Assembly: GCA_903835275.1 (NCBI GenBank)
Contig: CAILMK010000305.1
Span: forward strand, 1 to 13,169
Reading direction: 5' to 3'
DNA: 13,169 nucleotides
Source: an uncultured bacterium
GTDB taxonomy: Bacteria; Bacteroidota; Bacteroidia; CAILMK01
The position numbers and the translations under genes are program-made. Positions within the stretch are counted from its first letter, which is position 1, and each line of letters opens with the position of its first letter. Positions 6,782-13,169 of the stretch are shown piece by piece. The notes under the pieces were generated by a model. The model had not been told where the DNA came from. It searched no databases and saw nothing but the letters and a program-made list of their open reading frames with translations.

Positions 6782-8074
6782 CTACGCTTCAATCATTTTC
6801 ATTTCCGGATAAAGCGGAAATTGTGCTGCAAGTGCATGTACTTTGCCTAAAGTTTCCTTTATCCTGGTTTCATTATCAATGTTCATGAGAACTTCATCAA
6901 TGAGGGAAACGATTTCTTCCATTTGTCCTTCCTTCATTCCTCGGGTAGTTACCGCAGGAGTTCCGATGCGCATACCTGAAGTAACGAATGGTGACTTATC
7001 GTCAAAAGGTACCATGTTCTTGTTTATAGTGATGTGTGCAAGTCCAAGTGCGTTTTCAGCCTGCTTGCCGCTGATATTTTTATTACGAAGGTCGATAAGC
7101 ATTAAATGGTTATCGGTACCACCTGTAATGATCTTGTATCCACGTGCTGTGAACGCTGTAGCCATTGCCTGCGCATTCTTTACTACCTGGTGGATGTATA
7201 CTTTATATTCTTCAGTAAGTGCTTCTCCGAAAGCTACTGCTTTTGCAGCAATCACGTGTTCCAGCGGTCCGCCCTGAGTACCCGGGAATACCGCTCCGTC
7301 CAAAATAGCGGACATCATTTTAGTTTCTCCCTTCGGCGTTTTATCTCCCCACGGATTTTCAAAATCCTGCCCCATCATAATGATACCGCCGCGAGGGCCG
7401 CGAAGAGTTTTATGAGTGGTGGAAGTTACTATATGGCAATGCGGCATCGGGTTGTTCAACAGCCCCTGGGAAATTATTCCTGCAGGGTGTGCTATATCCG
7501 CCATCAGCAATGCGCCGGTTTCATCGGCTATTTCGCGAAGGCGTTTATAATCCCAGTCACGGGAATAAGCGGAAGCCCCGCAAATGATCAGTTTTGGCTT
7601 TTCCGCGCGCGCTTTTTCAGCTACTTTTTCCCAATCTATCAAACCGGTTTCTTGTTCCACATTGTAAAAAACAGGACGATATAGTTTGCCCGAAAAATTC
7701 ACAGGGGAACCATGTGTCAGGTGACCACCATGCGCAAGGTTAAATCCAAGAATGGTATCACCGGGTTTAATTACCCCAAGCATGACAGCTGCGTTTGCCT
7801 GTGCGCCGGAGTGAGGCTGCACATTCGCCCAAGAGGCGCCGAAAAGTTCTTTCAACCTGTCAATGGCAATGTTTTCCACCTGATCTACAATTTCGCAACC
7901 TCCATAATAACGCTTGCCGGGAAGTCCTTCCGCGTATTTGTTGGTCAGGCAGGAGCCCATGGCTTGCATTACCTGCGGACTGACAAAATTTTCTGAAGCG
8001 ATGAGTTCAAGGCCGTTTTCCTGGCGTTCGAGTTCCTGGTTGATAAGGTGGAAGATCTTTTCGTCTCTGATCAT
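6782..8074 (-). CDS. glyA: Serine hydroxymethyltransferase
   Basis: This cytosolic, PLP-dependent enzyme interconverts serine plus tetrahydrofolate with glycine plus methylene-tetrahydrofolate, the main source of one-carbon units. The 430-residue protein has the full family pattern: the N-terminal [44 protein letters not shown], and the PLP lysine in [14 protein letters not shown] (K222). The C-terminal substrate region ([14 protein letters not shown]) is intact. I chose ATG 8074 (MIRDEKIF), which gives the usual N-terminus; a longer frame to 8116 adds 14 hydrophobic residues that lie on the predicted leader. Divergent from the GT22 gene, with the 155-base gap holding promoter motifs for both. 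Base composition and context give no sign of transfer. Confidence 0.98.
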   Translation of the reverse strand: MIRDEKIFHLINQELERQENGLELIASENFVSPQVMQAMGSCLTNKYAEGLPGKRYYGGCEIVDQVENIAIDRLKELFGASWANVQPHSGAQANAAVMLGVIKPGDTILGFNLAHGGHLTHGSPVNFSGKLYRPVFYNVEQETGLIDWEKVAEKARAEKPKLIICGASAYSRDWDYKRLREIADETGALLMADIAHPAGIISQGLLNNPMPHCHIVTSTTHKTLRGPRGGIIMMGQDFENPWGDKTPKGETKMMSAILDGAVFPGTQGGPLEHVIAAKAVAFGEALTEEYKVYIHQVVKNAQAMATAFTARGYKIITGGTDNHLMLIDLRNKNISGKQAENALGLAHITINKNMVPFDDKSPFVTSGMRIGTPAVTTRGMKEGQMEEIVSLIDEVLMNIDNETRIKETLGKVHALAAQFPLYPEMKMIEA

Positions 8075-8096
8075 GATTACTAGAGTATTTATCTGG

Positions 8097-8104
8097 CAAA
8101 GGTA
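8097..8104 (-). promoter_or_regulatory. -7 box candidate for glyA
   Basis: Read on the minus strand, TACCTTTG (8104 to 8097) is a perfect TAnnTTTG box 22 bases before the glyA ATG, predicting a leader of about 15-20 bases. No good -33 TTG is seen at the right distance, so this is supported only by the -7 element and its position. Confidence 0.4.
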
Positions 8105-8183
8105 ATAAAATAGCAATAATACCGAGGTATGTGATACCTGAATTGACTTAAAAGTCCGTCTTAATGAGCTTAACGAATAGAAT

Positions 8184-8213
8184 ATTGTCCTTTGCCTGTA
8201 TTATGTATATTTG
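8184..8213 (+). promoter_or_regulatory. Bacteroidota-type promoter for the GT22 gene
   Basis: TATATTTG (8206-8213) matches TAnnTTTG, and ATTG (8184-8187) lies 18 bases upstream as the -33 element, a normal spacing. Transcription would begin near 8218-8220, only about ten bases before the ATG at 8230. Confidence 0.55.
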
Positions 8214-8229
8214 CAAAAAAATGCAATAG

Positions 8230-9750
8230 ATGTGGGGGGGATATTCGGATTCCATTAAGAGATCCTTTTTATTTTGGTTGGGCATAAGCCTCGTGTTTCA
8301 TCTTTTAGCTGCATGGTACTCAATTGGGTACATGCATTATGATGAGCACTACCAGATACTTGAATTTGCCGCCCTAAAGCTAGGCTGGACCAAGCCGCAA
8401 TTTCTTGCATGGGAATATGCGGCAAGGATACGACCGGCATTGCAACCCGGGTTCGTCATCTGGCTCAGCAAAACATTTCATATTAGTGATCCATTTTCAA
8501 TAGCATTCATTTGCCGTTTGATCGCGGGTGTTTTTGCATGGGGAGTAAGCTGGCTATTCACCCTTATTGCCTCCAGGCACTTGGTAAGCGACCGTGCGAA
8601 AAGAAATTTATTTATTCTGACGGCAATTTATTGCTTTCTGGCTTTTATTCATGTTCGCTTTTCCTCAGAAGGGATGGCAGGTTCGTTTTGTTTTCTTGCA
8701 ATAAGTTTATTAATGATCTACTGGCAGAAAGAGCCATCAAAAACAGGTGGTGTTCTGCTGCTTTTATTTGCAGGATTATGTTTTGGGCTTGCATACGTTT
8801 GCAGGGTCCAGGTAGCAATAATTCCTATCGGGCTGATGGTTTGGGCGATCGTAAAAAAGAAAATTGATGCCCGGGGGATATTTATCGTACTAGCGGGAGC
8901 GTGGATTGCAATTGGTATTGGTGTGGTTTCCGACTGGTGGTTTTATGGCAAATGGGTCAATACGGCATACAATTACTTTCATTCCAATATCATTGAAAAC
9001 AAGGCAGCTTCATTCGGAGTCATGCCCTGGTATAATTACATCCAGGTGCTGGCATTCATGCCGTTTGATCTTTTTGGGCTTTTACTGATCTTCGCTTTCT
9101 TATATTATTTTTACAGACACCTTACATCTATATTTACATGGATTTGTATTCCGTTTTTACTCGTTCATTTCATGGCGGGCCACAAGGAATTGAGATTTCT
9201 TTTTCCACTGATAAATATCGTCCCTTTTATTGTGGTGGTTGCCATTGAGGATATAAGCGCATATATTACGAAATTTTCATCTTCACGGGCAAATAAGGCA
9301 ACAGCCATTGGCAGGATATTGTTATACACTGCCATTTTTATTGCAAGCTTTAGTTTCTGCGTTTCCCCTGCCGGCAGGGAGTTTGGAATTTATGAGCACC
9401 TCAATAGTAATTATGAAAAGGATCAAATTACCCTTGCCGGAGTGCATGCGTGGCCCTTCGGGCTTCACTCTTTGCTTCCATTGATGTTTTACAATCACTC
9501 CGGTTATAACTGTGCGAGGTTTGATAAAGCTGAACAACTGGATAGTGCTTTGCTGAAAAAAAAAGGGAAGGTATTGCTTTACACCATCCAAAGGGGTGTG
9601 CACCGTCCAACAATGCTGGACACCGCGAATGTAAAATCCACCCTTGTGTATTGCAGTGTGCCGCAGTTTCTGCGAGATATTAATTTCAATAAATGGCAGG
9701 ACCGCACGACGATCGTAACTGTATATGAAGTGGAACAAAAGAAGGATTGA
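8230..9750 (+). CDS. Alg9/PIG-B-like mannosyltransferase (GT22 family), integral membrane
   Basis: This GT-C-fold transferase has 506 residues and about ten membrane segments. Conserved GT22 marks are visible in order: HYDEHYQILE (36-45, the catalytic Asp-Glu loop), TKPQFLAWEYAARIRPALQPGF (54-75), SDWWFYGKW (234-242), FGVMPWYNY (262-270) and HKELRFLFPL (318-327). Eukaryotic relatives (ALG9, ALG12, PIG-B, PIG-Z) add mannose from dolichol-phosphate-mannose to lipid-linked glycans. A bacterial member probably uses a polyprenyl-phosphate sugar on the periplasmic face; donor and acceptor are unknown. The C-terminal 130 residues are soluble. The reading frame begins ATG TGG GGG GGA, a tract of seven G's, and an A9 run lies at 9556-9564. 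The flippase gene follows 59 bases downstream on the same strand, suggesting a shared glycan-export task. Confidence 0.88.
   Translation: MWGGYSDSIKRSFLFWLGISLVFHLLAAWYSIGYMHYDEHYQILEFAALKLGWTKPQFLAWEYAARIRPALQPGFVIWLSKTFHISDPFSIAFICRLIAGVFAWGVSWLFTLIASRHLVSDRAKRNLFILTAIYCFLAFIHVRFSSEGMAGSFCFLAISLLMIYWQKEPSKTGGVLLLLFAGLCFGLAYVCRVQVAIIPIGLMVWAIVKKKIDARGIFIVLAGAWIAIGIGVVSDWWFYGKWVNTAYNYFHSNIIENKAASFGVMPWYNYIQVLAFMPFDLFGLLLIFAFLYYFYRHLTSIFTWICIPFLLVHFMAGHKELRFLFPLINIVPFIVVVAIEDISAYITKFSSSRANKATAIGRILLYTAIFIASFSFCVSPAGREFGIYEHLNSNYEKDQITLAGVHAWPFGLHSLLPLMFYNHSGYNCARFDKAEQLDSALLKKKGKVLLYTIQRGVHRPTMLDTANVKSTLVYCSVPQFLRDINFNKWQDRTTIVTVYEVEQKKD
8234..8240 (+). repeat. G7 homopolymer in codons 2-4 of the GT22 gene
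   Basis: Seven consecutive G's directly follow ATG-TG at the start of the reading frame. A one-base slip would abolish translation from this ATG. G-tracts near the start of surface-glycan genes are known phase-variation sites in other bacteria, but those are generally longer. Confidence 0.9.
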
Positions 9751-9796
9751 AGCATAATTGCTTTCAGCGCCTTAAATTTCAGTAATGTAAATTTCC

Positions 9797-9804
9797 TACC
9801 TTTG
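9797..9804 (+). promoter_or_regulatory. -7 box candidate immediately before the flippase gene
   Basis: TACCTTTG is a perfect TAnnTTTG box ending only five bases before the ATG at 9810. A transcript from it would begin at or within a few bases of the start codon. No clear TTG -33 element is present (TTTC at 9777-9780 is the nearest candidate). Confidence 0.35.
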
Positions 9805-9809
9805 CCGTA

Positions 9810-11333
9810 ATGAGTACCATTCGTAAATTGGCATCCCAGACGGTATTGTATGGATTTACATATCTGGCAGCGCGTTTGCTGAATTTTTTCCTTACTCCCT
9901 ATTATACCCGTATTTTCACCAGGGAAGAATATGGAAGCGTTATTTTTATTTATGCCCTCATCACTTTTTTTAATGTGATGTACACCTACGGCATGGAAAC
10001 CGGGTATTTCTATTTTGCAAATAAAAAGGATAATCACGAACAGGTTGCAGGGACTTCCCTGACATCATTATTGATTTCCTCACTGTTTTTTTCTGCATTG
10101 CTGATATTGTTATCACCGCTTCTTGCCGCGAATATGGATGGGGGATTACATACCAATTACATTGTTTTTGCCGCGGGCATTTTGTTTTTTGATGCTCTTG
10201 CGGTCATTCCATTCGCTCACCTGAGGAAAGAAGGCAAATCGAGGCGATTTGCATTATTGAAATTCCTGAATATTGTCCTGAATATAGCTTTGAATTTTTT
10301 CTTTCTCGGCTTGTGTCCATACATTCTTAAAAACCCGGGCTTAAGTGTTTTGCATCCTCTGGTAAATAGTATTTACGTTCCTGATTTCGGGGTGGGATAT
10401 GTGTTTCTTTCCAATCTTATCTCCAGTGGTATTATGCTTCTGTTTTTATGGAGGGAATTCAAAATTATTCCACTTAAGCTTGACCCGCAATTATGGAAGG
10501 AAATGTTCAGGTACAGCTGGCCGATTCTCATACTTGGTTTTGCAGGAATGATCAATGAAACACTGGACAGGATATTGCTCAAATGGATGCTGGTATTGCC
10601 TCCGCAGAATATGACCATGAAAGAGGCAATGGAACAAATTGGCGTCTATGGTGCCTGCTATAAGCTATCCATTTTTATGACTCTTGCCATACAGAGTTTC
10701 CGCTATGCGGCAGAACCGTTCTTTTTCGCGCAGATGAAAGATGGAAACAACAAGGATGTGTACGCGAGGATGCTTAAATATTTTACCTTCGTCACCAGTT
10801 TTATTTTCCTCGGAGTAATGTTATTTATCCCTGTATTAATAAAAATAATTGGTCGCAATTTCAGAGATGCAGAAGCGGTGGTTCCTATTTTGCTGATCGC
10901 GAATTTATTCCTTGGCATTTTCATTTACATGAGCCAGTGGTACAAACAAACCGAAAAGACCATTTACGGAGCATATATCTCCCTCGGAGGTGCAGCGATC
11001 ACCTTACTGATCAACTTTATTTTTATTCCTCACTATGGATATATGGCATCTGCATGGGCTACCCTGATCTGTTATTTCAGCATGGCGGTGGTGTCTTATT
11101 TCCTCGGACAAAGGCATTATCCGGTAAATTATCACATAGGACGGATATCATTGTATCTTCTTGTTGCCATAGGCTTCTATTTCTTAAGCAATGTGGTCAG
11201 GAATAATTTCTTTGACGGATGGAACATAAACGCGTATTTATTCAATATGATATTGATAATAGGTTATCTGGTAATGTTTTTATTCCTGGAAAAACCGTCC
11301 ATATCATTGAAGCTAAGCGGACGGCTTAAATAG
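9810..11333 (+). CDS. Wzx-type polysaccharide flippase (PST/MATE-like superfamily)
   Basis: This 507-residue protein has about 12-14 hydrophobic segments and no soluble domain. The N-terminus ARLLNFFLTPYYTRIFTREEYG (21-42) is characteristic of polysaccharide-transport flippases (RfbX/Wzx type): a first helix, a short TPYYTR turn and a conserved EYG. Such proteins move undecaprenyl-linked oligosaccharides from the cytoplasmic to the periplasmic face of the inner membrane. RYSWPILILGFAGMINETLDRILL (about residues 231-254) and a late stretch with YGAYISLGGAAITLLINFIFIPHYGYMASAWAT also fit the family. It follows the GT22 gene by 59 bases, with a possible promoter of its own. The substrate cannot be told from sequence. 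It is convergent with dnaG, with only 20 bases between stops. Confidence 0.92.
   Translation: MSTIRKLASQTVLYGFTYLAARLLNFFLTPYYTRIFTREEYGSVIFIYALITFFNVMYTYGMETGYFYFANKKDNHEQVAGTSLTSLLISSLFFSALLILLSPLLAANMDGGLHTNYIVFAAGILFFDALAVIPFAHLRKEGKSRRFALLKFLNIVLNIALNFFFLGLCPYILKNPGLSVLHPLVNSIYVPDFGVGYVFLSNLISSGIMLLFLWREFKIIPLKLDPQLWKEMFRYSWPILILGFAGMINETLDRILLKWMLVLPPQNMTMKEAMEQIGVYGACYKLSIFMTLAIQSFRYAAEPFFFAQMKDGNNKDVYARMLKYFTFVTSFIFLGVMLFIPVLIKIIGRNFRDAEAVVPILLIANLFLGIFIYMSQWYKQTEKTIYGAYISLGGAAITLLINFIFIPHYGYMASAWATLICYFSMAVVSYFLGQRHYPVNYHIGRISLYLLVAIGFYFLSNVVRNNFFDGWNINAYLFNMILIIGYLVMFLFLEKPSISLKLSGRLK
11290..11324 (-). terminator. Putative dnaG terminator inside the flippase 3' end
   Basis: Read on the minus strand, CCGTCC (11324-11319) and GGACGG (11300-11295) pair across an 18-base loop and are followed at once by TTTTT (11294-11290). 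This is the form of an intrinsic terminator for dnaG, located within the last codons of the convergent flippase gene. The long loop lowers confidence. Confidence 0.4.
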
Positions 11334-11347
11334 ATAAGTGTACTTAT
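11334..11347. repeat. Small inverted repeat between convergent stops
   Basis: ATAAGT (11334-11339) and ACTTAT (11342-11347) pair around a two-base centre in the 20-base gap between the flippase and dnaG. It may form a weak bidirectional hairpin. There is no following T-run. Confidence 0.3.
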
Positions 11348-11353
11348 TACTGC

Positions 11354-13169
11354 TTAGAGCTTTGCCTTGGAATTTTTCGCGATTAATACAATTCCCAGTT
11401 CTTTAAAAAGAGGCGCCTTGAGGGCATTTAAGTGCATTTTTACCGCAAGTAATTCATCCTGTTTTTCAGGCAGGACAGCTTCTTCCCACTGTGTATCTAT
11501 CTCGTAAATCATTTGCATGATCTTTCGCATTTTCAAGTGCTTAAGAGGATGAGAAATTTCAAGTGTGTAGTTGGAATCGGGGCTGACAATATCGCGATCA
11601 AGGAATTTCTTCCATCCATCATCAAGCCTGTATTTTTCAATGACTAGGTTACTTACGAATTGTTCAATACCCAGGTTGTTTACATAATCCTCCATTTCCA
11701 CATCCGCTGAATGTGTATAATTGGTATAATCGGGAATTAACTCCCCTGAAGCAAGTGCTTTATGCATTTCATCAAAAATGCGGAGGCAATTTGGTTCCAA
11801 CCAGGAAATTTCACTGAGTTCATCGCAAATATAATGCGCGGCGGAAGTATATCCGGGGTATTCCCTTTGTCCGTATAGAAGGAGAGCCTTTATTATATAT
11901 TTTTCCTGGAAGCGTTCTGTTTCCTCATCAATCTTTTCTTCTTCCTGTGTAGGGGCTGGAGGCGGAGTTAATGGAACATTATATCCCTTGTTTTGCTCCT
12001 TTGTTTTTTCGATCGTTATCCTTCGCAATTCCTGGTACAGCACTTCCTCGGACATATTCAAAACCTTCGCGGCTTCCTGCAGGAATAAACTGCGCTTGAT
12101 GGTATCCGTTACCAGTGCAACCGAGGCAATGATTTCCTTTACAAGGGTTGCTTTTTTGGCAGGGTCCTTTTCAGCTTCTTCACTGTAAAGATCATAGCGG
12201 AAACGAACAAAGTTTTTCGCATTATCCTTTAAATAAGCGCGTATTTCCTCGTCCTTGTGTTTTCTTGCAAAAGTATCGGGATCGTCTTCTTCCGGAAGGG
12301 TAACTACATGAACGTTCAATCCTTCCTGCAGTGCCATGTCCAGTCCGCGCAAGGCGGCCTTTTGTCCGGCTTTGTCGCCGTCAAAAAGGAAAATCACATT
12401 TTCAGTAAAACGCTTGATGAGTTTTAGCTGTTCATCGGTGAGGCTGGTGCCACTGGTCGCGCTTATATTTTCAATACCATTCTGGTACATGGATAGGACA
12501 TCAATATAACCTTCTACCAGAATGCACTGGTCAAACTGTCGGACTGCTTTTTTAGCCTGGGAGAGTCCGTACAGGATATTGCTCTTATGATAAACATCCG
12601 TTTCCGGCGAGTTGATATACTTGGCAGCCTTATCATTGGATTTCAGTATCCTGCCACCAAAACCAACCACTTTTCCGGATACGTTTTGGATCGGGAACAT
12701 GATCCTTTCGTGGAAACGGTCGTATAATTTGCCGTCTTTTTCAGATTCAACAGATAGCCCCGTTTTTACAAGCAGTTCCTTGGAATAACTGTTTTTCAAT
12801 GCCCAGTTAGAGAATGTATCTCTGCCGGTGGGTGCCCAACCAAGGTTGAATAATTCAATAAGATTAGCGCTTAACTCCCTTTCCTTTAGATAGGGAAGGG
12901 CAATTGTTTTGCCTTCCTCGCTCTCAAACAATTGTTCAGTAAAATATTTCTGTGCGGCGGAAAGCAGGATATACATGCTTTCGCGTTCGCTTTTTTCCTC
13001 GGGATCTTCCTGCTTAAAGTTCTCCTCAATGGGGATCTGATACTTATCGGCAAGGTAGCGTAATGCCTCAGGGTAGGAGATATGTTCATGCTCCATAATG
13101 AAGTTCACGGAGTTGCCTGCTTTTCCGCAACCGAAGCATTTATAGATCTCCTTAGTTGGGGAAACAGTA
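11354..13169 (-). CDS. dnaG: DNA primase, 5' end cut by the window edge
   Basis: DnaG synthesises RNA primers at the replication fork, working with the DnaB helicase. 604 residues are visible; the roughly 50-60 N-terminal residues with the first zinc ligands lie beyond the border. The frame is open to the right end, where SPTKEIYKCFGCGKAGNS gives the last two zinc-finger cysteines (C11 and C14 of the visible part). The catalytic core follows with RFHERIMFPI (151-160) and VGFGGRIL (168-175). The TOPRIM domain has LVEGYIDV (E219) and LFDGDKAG (D263, D265) as metal-binding acids. The last about 170 residues form the helical helicase-binding domain, after a Pro-rich linker (PLTPPPAPTQ). An internal GTG at 13108 is not the true start. 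Terminator candidate at 11290-11324. Confidence 0.97.
   Translation of the reverse strand, partial: TVSPTKEIYKCFGCGKAGNSVNFIMEHEHISYPEALRYLADKYQIPIEENFKQEDPEEKSERESMYILLSAAQKYFTEQLFESEEGKTIALPYLKERELSANLIELFNLGWAPTGRDTFSNWALKNSYSKELLVKTGLSVESEKDGKLYDRFHERIMFPIQNVSGKVVGFGGRILKSNDKAAKYINSPETDVYHKSNILYGLSQAKKAVRQFDQCILVEGYIDVLSMYQNGIENISATSGTSLTDEQLKLIKRFTENVIFLFDGDKAGQKAALRGLDMALQEGLNVHVVTLPEEDDPDTFARKHKDEEIRAYLKDNAKNFVRFRYDLYSEEAEKDPAKKATLVKEIIASVALVTDTIKRSLFLQEAAKVLNMSEEVLYQELRRITIEKTKEQNKGYNVPLTPPPAPTQEEEKIDEETERFQEKYIIKALLLYGQREYPGYTSAAHYICDELSEISWLEPNCLRIFDEMHKALASGELIPDYTNYTHSADVEMEDYVNNLGIEQFVSNLVIEKYRLDDGWKKFLDRDIVSPDSNYTLEISHPLKHLKMRKIMQMIYEIDTQWEEAVLPEKQDELLAVKMHLNALKAPLFKELGIVLIAKNSKAKL

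Noticed and set aside
7106..7684. Long plus-strand open frame (192 codons) antisense to glyA
   Set aside because: It lies wholly opposite the well-conserved glyA frame, and its translation is low-complexity Phe/Cys/His-rich without any family motif.
8075..8116. Longer glyA start adding 14 hydrophobic residues
   Set aside because: The extra residues do not match the SHMT N-terminus and cover the predicted leader and -7 box.
1..13169. CRISPR arrays, tRNA/rRNA genes, insertion sequences, defence systems
   Set aside because: No regularly spaced repeats, tRNA-like cloverleaf, transposase or known defence domain was seen on reading both strands.

Overview
The window looks like a chromosomal segment of a Bacteroidota bacterium, probably an environmental member. 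The evidence is an OstA-like envelope protein of the type common in that phylum, several promoter-like TAnnTTTG boxes (the Bacteroidota -7 element) just upstream of genes, few clear Shine-Dalgarno sequences, and moderately AT-rich DNA. No insertion sequence, phage gene, tRNA, rRNA or CRISPR array was seen.

Layout. Positions 1-360 are non-coding. They hold a strong GC-rich hairpin at the left edge, an AT-rich stretch, a well-spaced sigma-54 (-24/-12) promoter candidate and a second sigma-A-type box. A plus-strand group follows: a sigma-54 activator/response regulator with no DNA-binding domain, a SprT-like zinc-metalloprotease-fold protein, an OstA/LptA-like periplasmic protein, and a membrane mannosyltransferase-like protein of the Gpi18/PIG-V type. 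The last gene has an in-frame TAA, after which the same frame stays open for 48 more codons and encodes another membrane segment. That continuation ends exactly where the next, convergent gene ends.

The minus strand then carries a DUF2079 membrane protein and glyA (serine hydroxymethyltransferase). Divergent from glyA on the plus strand are an Alg9/PIG-B-like (GT22) mannosyltransferase and a Wzx-type polysaccharide flippase. At the right edge, convergent with the flippase, is dnaG (DNA primase), cut at its 5' end by the window border.

How the genes may work together. glyA and dnaG are housekeeping genes. Most of the rest concerns the envelope: two GT-C-type mannosyltransferase homologues, a DUF2079 protein that is probably also GT-C-like, a lipid-linked glycan flippase, and an OstA-like protein related to LPS transport. 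The first four genes lie close together on one strand and may be one transcription unit started from the sigma-54 promoter, in which case the activator would sit in its own regulon. This is inference. No complete new defence or mobile system is visible. The points most worth a second look are the sigma-54 promoter in front of a sigma-54 activator without HTH, the apparent nonsense codon in the Gpi18-like gene, and the G7 tract at the start of the GT22 gene.
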